Assembly (NCBI GenBank): GCA_042408965.1
Contig: JBHOQN010000164.1
Span: 12,307-76,306, forward strand
Direction of reading: 5' to 3'
Source: Thermogemmatispora sp042408965
GTDB lineage: Bacteria > Chloroflexota > Ktedonobacteria > Ktedonobacterales > Ktedonobacteraceae
Length of the DNA stretch: 64,000 nucleotides
Position 1 is the stretch's first letter, and each line of letters opens with the position of its first letter. A model generated the notes under the pieces. It saw only the letters and a program-made list of their open reading frames with translations. It searched no databases and was not told the origin of the DNA. Below, piece after piece: positions 50,737 through 59,168 of the stretch. Position numbers and translations under genes: made by a program.

Positions 50737-51203
50737 GGATGCTTCTCCCTCTATTCCCTCTCTGACTGTCTTTTCGCGATACGAAGACGCCATGAGCTGA
50801 GAACGCAATGATGCTATCAGTATTTTTCAAACGAATGAGCTACCTACTTTTAGTATGTCAGAACTGACCAGACGTTTCAGGGGAACCTGCCTGGCAGCCT
50901 GTGGCAGCGCAGGCACAGGAGGATACAGCGAGAGAGCCAGCCAGGACCCTCTCCAGTCAATCCGGCGGGAGGAGCAGAGCCATCGCCCGCATCCACCATC
51001 GTGTGTCCCCACCGGCAGCGTCGGCCGCCAGCCTGACCCGGCGCTGCTCTCAGGGTAGCGCAATTGCTGATCGCTGTCAAGCTGCGCCTGGCGCGCCGGC
51101 GTCTGACTCGCACACAGCACACTCTCCGCGTCCGTCCCGGTCCGATCCGGCCGGACGGGCGTGATTCGCGAGGGGAGCAGCGCGAGCACGCAGTGCCCGG
51201 GCA
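50737..51203. other. Spacer between tRNA-Gln and the AI-2E gene
   Basis: No gene is supported. The stretch at 50800-50870 is AT-rich and probably carries the AI-2E promoter (candidate TTGAAA on the minus strand near 50829, without a convincing -10). The remainder is GC-rich. Confidence 0.35.
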
Positions 51204-51232
51204 TAAAAAAAGAGGCCGCGGCTGCGACCTCT
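51204..51232 (-). terminator. Intrinsic terminator of the tRNA-Gln transcript
   Basis: On the minus strand a 9-bp stem (AGAGGTCGC with GCGGCCTCT, one G-T pair, loop AGCC) is followed by seven T residues. It lies eight bases beyond the tRNA 3' end. Confidence 0.92.
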
Positions 51233-51240
51233 CTCTCAGG

Positions 51241-51311
51241 CTGGGGTGCAGGGATTCGAACCCCAATGAGCCGATCCAGAGTCGGCTGTCCTACCGTTGA
51301 ACGACACCCCA
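51241..51311 (-). tRNA. tRNA-Gln (anticodon CTG)
   Basis: The minus strand folds as a tRNA. The acceptor arm TGGGGTG pairs with CACCCCA; the U1-A72 pair with G73 is typical of tRNA-Gln. The anticodon stem GCCGA/TCGGC encloses the loop CTCTGGA, giving anticodon CTG, which reads CAG. The T arm contains GGTTCGAATCC. CCA is not encoded (the genome reads GCCT after the acceptor). Confidence 0.96.
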
Positions 51312-51362
51312 TTGAGCGCACCGCTCGCCGAGATCTCTCTACTGGCCGGTGCGGAAAATATA

Positions 51363-52013
51363 TTACCGCAACTTCTGGGATTTGTCAAGACTCCAGAGGG
51401 GATCTTGCTCCTCGCCAGCGCACCAGCCAGTCGCGAAGGCCTGCAGCGCCGCCACGGCCTCCTCCCCTAGGCGCGCAGCGATGGCCTCTTCCAGGGCGGC
51501 ACGCGGCAGCACGCGCGTGCTGCCGCAGCAGAAGCCGAGCAGCAGCATGAGGGCTGCCTGATCAGCGGCGCCGCGAGCCTCCAGAGCCGGCGGCAGAAAA
51601 TGCGCCCGGACCCCACGCTGATGCAGGGCCGCTGCGATAGCCTCCGGCGACGGGTAGGGAATGCCGGCCATCCCGGCGGCGATCGGCGGTCGCCGCCAGC
51701 CGCTGACAAAGGCCTGCGCCCCTACGCGCGCCAGCGGCAGCAGGCGCAACACCTCGCTCATCTCCAGGGCCAGCAGGATATCCGCCTGACCGGGAGAGAT
51801 GCGCGCCACGGTGCCGGGACCGAGGCGCAGATGGCAGATCCCGGCGCCGCCCAGACGAGCCAGGCTCACCTGGGCCAGCGTGCGCACCTCTTCGCCGGCC
51901 GCTCCGGCCGCCAGCGCCAGCACCTCCATCAGCAGCACCGGGTCGCGTCCACCAACGCCCGCCACTGCCAGCGCGACACTCCGCGGCTTCATCTCCAGAG
52001 CTTCGTTCTTCAT
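51363..52013 (-). CDS. iorB: Indolepyruvate ferredoxin oxidoreductase, beta subunit
   Basis: The 216-residue protein has the pyruvate/2-oxoacid:ferredoxin oxidoreductase gamma-type fold (VAGVGGRDPVLLMEVLALAA, ADILLALEMSEVLRLLPLA). With IorA it oxidatively decarboxylates aryl pyruvates to acyl-CoA, reducing ferredoxin. GGAG nine bases before the ATG overlaps the end of iorA, giving a seven-base separation. Identification rests mainly on the IorA partner; the sequence itself is rather diverged. Confidence 0.85.
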   Translation of the reverse strand: MKNEALEMKPRSVALAVAGVGGRDPVLLMEVLALAAGAAGEEVRTLAQVSLARLGGAGICHLRLGPGTVARISPGQADILLALEMSEVLRLLPLARVGAQAFVSGWRRPPIAAGMAGIPYPSPEAIAAALHQRGVRAHFLPPALEARGAADQAALMLLLGFCCGSTRVLPRAALEEAIAARLGEEAVAALQAFATGWCAGEEQDPLWSLDKSQKLR

Positions 52014-52019
52014 CGACGC

Positions 52020-54077
52020 TCACTCCTGCACCAGCGCTGGCCGGGCCACGTCCTTGCTCACGGACCCCGACGGCAGAACTGGCTGCGGTCCGATGGCCTC
52101 AAAAGGGCAGGCCGCCGCGCAGAGACCGCAGGCGACACAACACTCCTGATCGATCCAGACGCGACTCCCCCCGGCGGACGGCTGCAGCACCAGCGCCGGA
52201 CATCCAACCTGGTAATAGCAAGGCTGGGTGCTGCAGCCACGCCCGGCCAGACAGCGCTCCTGGTTGACGTACAGCGGCCGCTCCTGCAGCAACCGCCCCG
52301 GCGTCGTACAGGGGGCCCGGGCAATGACCACTGAGACGCCCGGGTAGTTGATGGCCTCACGCAGGGCCGCCTGCGTGCGTTGCAGTTGATAGGGATCCAC
52401 CTCCTGCACATGCTCCACGCCACAGCCACGCACAATGGCAGCGATATCCGCACGGCGCGCCCGCCCCTCAAGAGCCGGGCGCTCGGAGCCGGGATTCTCC
52501 TGCAGGCCCGTCATGGCTGTACGGCCATTGTCCAGCAGGATCAGGGTCAGATTCATCCCCGCCTGGACGGCGTTGAGCAGGCCAGCGATACCGCCGTGAA
52601 AGAAGGTGCCATCGCCCATCGCCGCCAGCACTGGCTTGCGCAGGCCAGCATAGACCAGGCCCTGGGCGATACCCACGCTCGCCCCCATCGAGACCTCCGT
52701 CCAGCAGACTTCCAGTGGAGCATGGATGCCAAGAATCGTGCAGCCAATATCGCCCGTGGTGATGATCTCATGCGGCGCGTAGCCCAGCTCCTCGAGCGCG
52801 CGCTTGAGCGCGTAGTAGGTCATGCGGTGCGGACAGCCAGGACAGAACTCCAGCGAGCGCGGCAGCGGCGACAGCGGCAGGGTTCCAGGCTCTGACGACG
52901 CTGAGCCTGCTGCAGGGGTAGCTGGCAGGAGCGCGCGCGCCTCCGCTGCGGCCTCGGCATAGCCGGCGCACTCCAGCAGATGCGCCACGGCCTCCGCGAC
53001 CAGGGCCACACTGTAGTCGCCCACCCGCGGCAGCAGGCCGCCACGCTTGCCGAGCACCTCGACAGCAAGACCGCTCTCGGCGAGCAGCGCCGCCACACGG
53101 GTCTCGATAAGGGGCTCCAGCTCCTCCAGGATCAGCACGCGATCCAGTCCCGCCAGAAAGGCCCGCAGCTCCTCCTCCGGCAGCGGATGCACCACACCGA
53201 GCTTGAAGACCGCCAGCGGTGGAGCTGAGTGCAGATGCGCACGCACCTCCTGCAGGTAGGTGGCGCTGACGCCGGCCACAATTACCCCGAGGCGCTGGCC
53301 GCGAGGAGCAGCCAGCACCGCGGCAGGCCGTTCCTGCTGATTGGCCGGCGCGAGGAGGGTCCCCGCCTGCTCCAGACGAGCCAGCGCCGCGGCATGCTGA
53401 TCACGACACCACTGCGGAACTGCCTTCGTGAAGCGAGCTACGTCGCGCGGCAGACCGCGCAGCTCCGCCACAGCCTCGGCCTGCCTGGCAGCATGCGCCG
53501 CCAGGGGGGCTACCGTCAGGAAGGTGCGCGCGTTGGCCACCGCCGTCGTCGCCAGCACCAGCACCGGGGCACCGCACTGCGCGGAGGCCGCAAACGCCTG
53601 ACGGGTCATGTCATAGGCTTCCAGGGGATCGGCTGGCATCAAGAGGGGAAGCGTGGCCAGTAAGGCATAGTAGCGCGAATCCTGCTCGACCATGCCGTAG
53701 TAGACCCCCACATCGTCCACCGCATAGATCACCAGCGCACCCACAACGCCGCTATGCGCCACGGCCAGCAGCGAATCGGCCATCACGTTGATGCCCGACA
53801 TCTTCATGGTCACCAGACTACGCCGACCGGCCCAGGCGGCACCGGCCGCGACCTCGAGGGCAACCTTCTCATTCACGCTCCACTCGGCAGCGATGGCATA
53901 GCGGCGCGCGACGGGCAAAAGCGCGCTGAGGACCCCGGTGCCAGGATTGCCGGGATAGCCGGTGACGACATCGACGCCGGCCTCCAGCGCTGCCCGGGCC
54001 ACCGCCTCATCGCCACTCAAGAAGAGCCGCTTTCCAGGGGCAGTTAGAACATTCAAGGCTCTCCTCTGGCTCCTCAC
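52020..54077 (-). CDS. iorA: Indolepyruvate ferredoxin oxidoreductase, alpha subunit
   Basis: 685 residues combining a pyrimidine-binding domain (GDEAVARAALEAGVDVVTGY), a central domain, a TPP-binding domain (CPGCPHRMTYYALKRAL, then GDIGCTILG and AMGDGTFFHGGIAGL) and a C-terminal ferredoxin region with QECCVACGLCAAACPFEAIG; an additional cysteine-rich block precedes it. The EC 1.2.7.8 reaction uses TPP and CoA in amino-acid fermentation or reductive carboxylation. The start is GTG 54077 or TTG 54056; GAGGAG favours the TTG. Confidence 0.93.
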   Translation of the reverse strand: MRSQRRALNVLTAPGKRLFLSGDEAVARAALEAGVDVVTGYPGNPGTGVLSALLPVARRYAIAAEWSVNEKVALEVAAGAAWAGRRSLVTMKMSGINVMADSLLAVAHSGVVGALVIYAVDDVGVYYGMVEQDSRYYALLATLPLLMPADPLEAYDMTRQAFAASAQCGAPVLVLATTAVANARTFLTVAPLAAHAARQAEAVAELRGLPRDVARFTKAVPQWCRDQHAAALARLEQAGTLLAPANQQERPAAVLAAPRGQRLGVIVAGVSATYLQEVRAHLHSAPPLAVFKLGVVHPLPEEELRAFLAGLDRVLILEELEPLIETRVAALLAESGLAVEVLGKRGGLLPRVGDYSVALVAEAVAHLLECAGYAEAAAEARALLPATPAAGSASSEPGTLPLSPLPRSLEFCPGCPHRMTYYALKRALEELGYAPHEIITTGDIGCTILGIHAPLEVCWTEVSMGASVGIAQGLVYAGLRKPVLAAMGDGTFFHGGIAGLLNAVQAGMNLTLILLDNGRTAMTGLQENPGSERPALEGRARRADIAAIVRGCGVEHVQEVDPYQLQRTQAALREAINYPGVSVVIARAPCTTPGRLLQERPLYVNQERCLAGRGCSTQPCYYQVGCPALVLQPSAGGSRVWIDQECCVACGLCAAACPFEAIGPQPVLPSGSVSKDVARPALVQE

Positions 54078-54180
54078 GTCTTCGATATCCTGGCATCAGT
54101 GTACGCGACGTGTCAACAAACGCTCGTTAGAGAGTCGGGCCAGGGGAGAGCGGCCAGGCGCTTAGCTCAACGGATGGAGA

Positions 54181-55764
54181 TCAGACCATCGGGATATGCT
54201 CAGGCGGAGCACGCCGCGCCTCCTCCTGACTGCGGCGCAGCAGCAGGCGTTTCATGACCATACCGAGACGGCGGATGCCCTCCTCGATCTGAGCCTCCCC
54301 TGGGTAGACGTAGCTCAGGCGAATATACTGCTGTCCGCCACCGTCTACGTGGAATGGCTCGCCGTTCAGAAAGGCCACGCGCTCAGCGGCGGCCTCGCGC
54401 AGGAGCGTGCGCGCCCGCAGTCCGCTCGGCAGGCGACACCAGAGGTGAAAGCCCCCGCTGGGGCGGTTCACGCGGACCTCCCGCGGCCAGTAGCGCTCGA
54501 TGGCCTGTAGCATCAGATCGCGCTTGCGCCGATAGGAGGCGCTGGCGCGGCTCAGGTGCTCGTCGAGAAGCCCGCGGCGCAGCACCTCGGAGACGAGCCA
54601 CTGGCCCAGAGCATTGGTGTTGAGGTCAAAGACCTGCTTGTGCAGAGAGAGCCGCTCGATCATCGGCTCGGGTCCCGCCAGCCAGGCCACGCGCAGACCG
54701 GGCGCCAGCATTTTAGAATAGGTACTCAGATAAATGACCTGTTCACTGCTGTCCAGGGCTTTGATCGGTGGCGGTGGCGGCGCGTCGAAGTAGAGTTCAC
54801 CATAGGAATCATCCTCCAGCACAGGCACCTGATAGCGGCGACAGAGCGCGAGCAGACGGCGGCGCCGCTCCGGTGACATCACCACGCCCGTCGGATTCTG
54901 AAACGTCGGCAGCGTGTAGATCAGCCGCGGCCGATGGCGAGCCAGAATGCTCTCCAGCAGATCGAGACGCATGCCCTCAGTATCGAGCGGGATACCGATC
55001 ACCCGCGCCCCCAGAGCGCGAAAGGCCTGAATAGCTCCGATGTAGGTCGGCACCTCCACCACAACCTCGTCACCTGGACGCAGAATGAAGCGCCCGATCA
55101 GGCCAATCCCCTGGGTTGAACCGGAGAGAATGAGAATATGACGCGCATCCACGGCGACTCCCCGCCGGCGCATGCGCGCGGCGATGCCCTGACGCAAACT
55201 CTGGAGGCCCTCCACAGGGCAGTATCCCAGGGCGCGCTGCCGATCGCGGAGCAGTCCATCGCTGCAGATCATGCTGAAGATCTCCGCTGGCAGCAGCTCC
55301 GGCGCTGGCGCGGCGCTGGCAAAGGAGATCATCTCCTCATGCTCACCCAGGGCGGTCAGCTCGCTGATGACTCGCGCATCCGGCCCCAGCAGCTCGCTTT
55401 CGCCAGCCGCCAGCCCCAGCAGCCAGGAGGGCATCTCAGGCTCGCATTCGTCGCCATCCAGGTCGGCAAAGCTACGCCGCACCAGGGTGCCACGTCCCAC
55501 ATGGCCCTCGACCAGACCCTCGCTGGCAAGTTCGTTGTAGGCATTCATGACCGTCGTCCGATTGACCCCTAGCTCACGCGCCAGGGCGCGCTCGGTGGGG
55601 AGACGTGCTCCTTCGGGCAGGTCTCCCGTCAGAATGGCCTCGCGCAACTGCTGACAGATCTGCCGATAGAGCGGGACACCACCGCCACGCTCAATCCTGA
55701 CAAGCGCTGAGACGGGCACAGGGAAGAGTGCTCGCGACCGGCGTCCCGATGAATGCGATTGCAT
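54181..55764 (-). CDS. MocR-type regulator (GntR HTH plus aminotransferase domain)
   Basis: 527 residues. Residues about 20-95 form a GntR winged helix (VPLYRQICQQLREAILTGDL, LPTERALARELGVNRTTVMN). Residues about 150-510 are a fold-type I aminotransferase domain with the PLP lysine in YLSTYSKMLAPGLRVAW and NPTG in TFQNPTGVVMSPE. MocR proteins sense PLP or an amine and regulate nearby genes; 2-aminoadipate transaminase-like enzymes share this look. AGGAGGAAG precedes the ATG at 55764. It faces an eIF-2B-like gene across a repeat-rich operator region. Confidence 0.9.
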   Translation of the reverse strand: MQSHSSGRRSRALFPVPVSALVRIERGGGVPLYRQICQQLREAILTGDLPEGARLPTERALARELGVNRTTVMNAYNELASEGLVEGHVGRGTLVRRSFADLDGDECEPEMPSWLLGLAAGESELLGPDARVISELTALGEHEEMISFASAAPAPELLPAEIFSMICSDGLLRDRQRALGYCPVEGLQSLRQGIAARMRRRGVAVDARHILILSGSTQGIGLIGRFILRPGDEVVVEVPTYIGAIQAFRALGARVIGIPLDTEGMRLDLLESILARHRPRLIYTLPTFQNPTGVVMSPERRRRLLALCRRYQVPVLEDDSYGELYFDAPPPPPIKALDSSEQVIYLSTYSKMLAPGLRVAWLAGPEPMIERLSLHKQVFDLNTNALGQWLVSEVLRRGLLDEHLSRASASYRRKRDLMLQAIERYWPREVRVNRPSGGFHLWCRLPSGLRARTLLREAAAERVAFLNGEPFHVDGGGQQYIRLSYVYPGEAQIEEGIRRLGMVMKRLLLRRSQEEARRAPPEHIPMV

Positions 55765-55779
55765 AGGATCTTCCTCCTG

Positions 55780-55860
55780 ATTGGCTCCTACCAATAGGAG
55801 TCTAGCGCGTCTGAGGAGCGATCACAAGAGCCAATCGAGAGAGAAGCGTCGAGAGCCAAT
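55780..55860. promoter_or_regulatory. Operator cluster between the MocR and eIF-2B-like genes
   Basis: GAGCCAAT occurs three times: inverted at 55780-55787 (ATTGGCTC) and direct at 55828-55835 and 55853-55860. A perfect CTCCTA-CCAA-TAGGAG palindrome occupies 55785-55800. Two direct copies with one inverted copy beside a divergent MocR gene suggest its binding site. Confidence 0.6.
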
Positions 55861-55892
55861 TGAGCAGTCACCCTCGCCGCACTGGCGGTCTG

Positions 55893-55921
55893 TTGCCAGG
55901 AGCCACCCCCGATGGCATAAT
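55893..55921 (+). promoter_or_regulatory. Promoter of the eIF-2B-like gene
   Basis: TTGCCA (55893-55898) and CATAAT (55916-55921) are spaced by 17 bases, with TG one base upstream of the -10 (extended -10). It is about 75 bases before the ATG and just downstream of the repeat cluster. Confidence 0.6.
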
Positions 55922-55996
55922 AGAAACAATAGCAGGACCACTCTTGCTGCCCGGCACCAGATTGCAAGAAAGGCTGCAGAGCAGAAAGGAGCACGC

Positions 55997-56866
55997 ATGG
56001 AGAATCTAGAGGAGCGGATCGCGGCGCTGCGCGACGATCGTGAGCATGGGTCGCGCTGGCTGGTCGCCGAGGCCATCAGGCTGCTGGAGGAACTGGCGCG
56101 CGCGCCAGGACTGACCGAGGAGGAGCGTCTGGCGCGTCTACAGGCAACCGGCGAGGCGCTGATGCAGGTGCGCCCCGCAATGGCCGCCATTGCCGGAGCC
56201 GTCAGGCGCATTTTGCAAGCCCCAGGAGGGCCGGCCGGCATAGCGCAGGAGGCCGCGCGCCTGCGGAGGGCCAGCGAAGAGGCCCCGCGACAGATCAGTG
56301 CTCACGCGCGTGGGCTGCTTAGTGGTACGCTGATGACCCACAGCCTCTCCGGCACGGTGCTGGCTGCTCTGCAGGCCTGCGCTGCGCAGATTCAGGAGGT
56401 CATTGTGCTCGAGGGGCGGCCGCGCTACGAGGGACGCGAGGTAGCTCGCCAGCTCCAGGCCCGTTCCATGGCCGTTACCCTGATCACCGACGCCGAAGCG
56501 GCTATCTTCCTGCCGCAGTGCAGCGCTGTGGTCGTGGGCGCCGATAGCGTGCTGGCCAATGGCGATATCATCAACAAGGCCGGCACGGCCCTGCTGGCCT
56601 GGGCCGCGCGTGGCTACGGCCGCCCGCTGTACGTGCTCTGCGAAACCCTCAAGTTCTCACCCCAGCGCTGGACCGGAGATCTGCGTCTGCTTGAGGAGAA
56701 GGAGCCAGAGGAGGTCCTGGAAACTGCTTTGCCCGGTGTACAGGTGCGTAACTTCTACTTCGATCGCACACCCGGCGAGCTGGTGAGCGCTCTCATCACC
56801 GAGCATGGCATCTTCACGAGCAGAGAGGCAGCAGAGCGGCATGAGGTGAGTCACAGGTCCTACTGA
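55997..56866 (+). CDS. eIF-2B alpha/beta/delta-like (sugar isomerase family) protein
   Basis: The 289-residue protein has an N-terminal helical domain (about 1-105) and a Rossmann-like C-terminal domain with LLSGTLMTHSLSGTVLAAL, VIVLEGRPRYEGREVARQL, VVVGADSVLANGDIINKAGT and PLYVLCETLKF. This is the family of methylthioribose-1-phosphate isomerase, ribose-1,5-bisphosphate isomerase and eIF-2B subunits. The GAD...NGD.INK.GT segment is the conserved active region. Substrate not assigned. The ATG at 55997 follows AAAGGAG; the longer frame starts inside the operator. Probably controlled by the adjacent MocR. Confidence 0.85.
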   Translation: MENLEERIAALRDDREHGSRWLVAEAIRLLEELARAPGLTEEERLARLQATGEALMQVRPAMAAIAGAVRRILQAPGGPAGIAQEAARLRRASEEAPRQISAHARGLLSGTLMTHSLSGTVLAALQACAAQIQEVIVLEGRPRYEGREVARQLQARSMAVTLITDAEAAIFLPQCSAVVVGADSVLANGDIINKAGTALLAWAARGYGRPLYVLCETLKFSPQRWTGDLRLLEEKEPEEVLETALPGVQVRNFYFDRTPGELVSALITEHGIFTSREAAERHEVSHRSY

Positions 56867-57084
56867 GTTGCTGAAAGCATAGAGAATGAGTATGCTATCA
56901 ATTGCAGTAGTATCAGATGTTCCTGCAGAAGGGTCCGGACTGTCTGCAGCCAGGAGCGGAGCAGAGCAGAGCGCTCAGGGTGATGACAGAAGACGCAGAG
57001 ATGGGAAAGGTCATCGGAATCAATGACCGGGCAGAACCCGGCAGGATAGGACGTGATCGCCGCGTCCGCGCTATATGTGCACTG

Positions 57085-57117
57085 TGTGAGCACCCTGTGA
57101 GCACCCTATGAGCACTG
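57085..57117 (+). repeat. Three tandem 11-bp direct repeats
   Basis: TGTGAGCACCC (57085-57095), TGTGAGCACCC (57096-57106) and TATGAGCACTG (57107-57117) are head to tail. The 11-base period matches one helical turn, the spacing seen in operators of OmpR/PhoB-type regulators. They end 38 bases before the next gene's likely start. Confidence 0.7.
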
Positions 57118-57155
57118 TGCGATCACGCGCCTGGATGTTGGAAGGGGGAAGTCGT

Positions 57156-58553
57156 ATGCAAAGCGATCCTGAGCAGCGGTCTCAGGCTGAAAAGAAAGAG
57201 AGCCAGCCCAGAGAGGGACGACGCAAGCGTTCGACAGACTTTGTGGCGCCCGGCGTCCCGATTGTGCGCAGCAGCACCCCACGCCCACTCTCACTTGCGC
57301 TGACCGGGGCGGAGGTCAAGACGCACCTGGAAGATGGGAGCAGCGCCTTTCCAGAGGAGGCGCCGGGAGCGCCGCCGGTTCCCGAAGAGTGCAGCCCGCT
57401 TGAGGAGACGCCACTGCCCATCGCCAGCCAGGCCGAGCGGGGTAGTACTGTGCAGACGGCCCAGCCGGCCCACGAGCGCAGCGAATTTCTCTGGCTCTTT
57501 GAGTACGGACCAGAGATGGACACCGTGCTGCTGAACAGCCCGCAGATGCTCGACGGGCTGGCGCTGCCCTATGGGCCGGGGGTGTTGAAGGGCTATGAGC
57601 TGGGCTTTGGTGCCGTGCGCACCGTGAGTGGAGAGGTGGTCGCCTCCATCCTGCCGAGCAGTGAGGCGGGAGCCGCCGTCTGGGGCATGCTCTACCGCGT
57701 TCCGCGCCGGCTGGCTCAACCCTCCGAGGAGAACGCACCCCTGCTGGATAAAGTCCACGATGCCGTGCCTCCGGTGGGGCTCTTCGAGCCATTGACCGTC
57801 GTGGTTCACGAGCCACTGCGCCAGCGTGAAATCATCTGCACCACCTACATCGCCTCGGCGACAGTGCGGCGCTACTTTCATACACGCCTGCCAGAGCGCT
57901 TTCTCGGTGATCCCTACGCGCAGCACCTGCTGGAAAGCGCGCGCCGGCAGAAGCTGCCAGAGGGCTACCTGCTCGAGCTGGAAGGGCGCATCAGCATGCC
58001 CATGGAGGTGACCGAGCCTCCGCCGGACAGCCAGCGGGAGCAGGATACCGAGCCACTGCCCGTGGTCAAAGGCAGCAAGGAGCAGGCACGCGAGAGCCAG
58101 CCAGGCCCAGGCCGCCCGGAGGCGCCGCCTGCCTATCGTCCAGCCTCCCAGGGCTGGCTGCTGGCCATTTCGCTCTACCACGCCGTTCTCCTGCTAGCCA
58201 TCCTCAGCCTGGCGGTCATCGAGGGCCTGGGTCTGGGACAGCAGATCTTCAACCCGAACTTTACGCCCCTGGGCGTGCCCTGGTTTGTGCTGGTCTATGG
58301 CCTCCTCGGCGGCTGCGTGAGCTGCCTGGTGACCCTGGGACAGCGCATTTCCACCAGACAGCCAGTGTTCATGCTGATCACCTGGTTTGTGCGTCCCTAC
58401 CTGGGCATCGTCCTGGCCATGCTGGCCTACCTTCTCCTTGATAGCGGCCTGATCGCCCTGGGCGCAGCCGCCGGACATAGCACCGCCCTCTTCTCCCTGG
58501 TGGGCATTCTGGCAGGCTACTGCGAGCATCGGATCTTCACTCGCCGCAGCTAA
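57156..58553 (+). CDS. Membrane protein with gamma-glutamylcyclotransferase-like domain
   Basis: 465 residues: a charged low-complexity head (about 1-110), then a domain (about 110-230) resembling the AIG2/gamma-glutamylcyclotransferase fold (FLWLFEYGPEMDTVLL, GVLKGYELGFGAVRTVSGEV, AAVWGMLYRV), a proline/glutamate-rich linker and four C-terminal membrane segments (about 340-460). The usual YGxL start is altered (YGPEM), so catalysis is uncertain. AAGGGGG lies five bases before the ATG at 57156; the ATGs at 57108 and 57135 are less well placed. Confidence 0.7.
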   Translation: MQSDPEQRSQAEKKESQPREGRRKRSTDFVAPGVPIVRSSTPRPLSLALTGAEVKTHLEDGSSAFPEEAPGAPPVPEECSPLEETPLPIASQAERGSTVQTAQPAHERSEFLWLFEYGPEMDTVLLNSPQMLDGLALPYGPGVLKGYELGFGAVRTVSGEVVASILPSSEAGAAVWGMLYRVPRRLAQPSEENAPLLDKVHDAVPPVGLFEPLTVVVHEPLRQREIICTTYIASATVRRYFHTRLPERFLGDPYAQHLLESARRQKLPEGYLLELEGRISMPMEVTEPPPDSQREQDTEPLPVVKGSKEQARESQPGPGRPEAPPAYRPASQGWLLAISLYHAVLLLAILSLAVIEGLGLGQQIFNPNFTPLGVPWFVLVYGLLGGCVSCLVTLGQRISTRQPVFMLITWFVRPYLGIVLAMLAYLLLDSGLIALGAAAGHSTALFSLVGILAGYCEHRIFTRRS

Positions 58554-58616
58554 GCGTCAGGAGAGGTAAATAGCTATACAACAGGCTAGAGGGGAGTGAG
58601 AGGCCGGCAGTAGAGC

Positions 58617-58645
58617 TTGTGAAAGTGATATCGATAGTGTACAAT
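58617..58645 (+). promoter_or_regulatory. Promoter of the GYD-domain gene
   Basis: TTGTGA (58617-58622) and TACAAT (58640-58645) are exactly 17 bases apart, about 70 bases before the ATG. Confidence 0.6.
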
Positions 58646-58713
58646 TGCAACAGAAGTCCAACTCTGTAACGCTCCATCTCCAGTGCAACGCCTGTCAAGG
58701 GCGAGGAGGACCT

Positions 58714-59007
58714 ATGCCAACCTATATCAGCCTGGTCAATCTCACAGAGCAGGGCATCAGGGAAGCCAGGAACGCACCCGAACGTCTGCAGATGTTTGAA
58801 AAGGCCGTTCAAGAAGCAGGAGGCAAGTTACTGGGGTTCTACCTTGTCATGGGGCAATACGACTACATCATCATCACGGAAGCCCCTGACGATCAGACAG
58901 CGGCCCGTCTGATCCTCGGCACCATCGCGCAGGGCAGCCTGCGCACTCAGACGATGCGCGCCTTTCCGCGCGAGGAGTTCGAGCAGATTGCGCGTAGCCT
59001 CTCATAG
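58714..59007 (+). CDS. GYD-domain protein
   Basis: A 97-residue single-domain protein of the GYD family, named for a conserved Gly-Tyr-Asp, here GQYDYIII. The ferredoxin-like fold begins MPTYISLVNLTEQGIREARN and continues with AGGKLLGFYLVMG. The family's role is unknown; members resemble small Dabb/AsnC-like dimers. GAGGAGGA precedes the ATG at 58714, so the longer frame from 58645 is leader. It is a monocistronic gene with a good promoter. Confidence 0.9.
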   Translation: MPTYISLVNLTEQGIREARNAPERLQMFEKAVQEAGGKLLGFYLVMGQYDYIIITEAPDDQTAARLILGTIAQGSLRTQTMRAFPREEFEQIARSLS

Positions 59008-59168
59008 AGGGCAGAAACCAGGGCAGCGGTGTCACTCCTGCCAGTAAGCAAGGCGGGCGGCGCGGCGGCACCTCCTTTTCTTCTCTCTGATTGTCTCTCT
59101 GTCTGGCTGTGCCGCCGCACGGTGATGCCTCTCCACGGTAGCGCCTCTGGATAGGCGCAGCAGGGAAT

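Noticed and set aside
49480..50811. Plus-strand frame of 443 residues opposite the AI-2E gene
   Set aside because: Gln/His/Arg-rich antisense shadow; the minus-strand gene has clear family motifs and a ribosome binding site.
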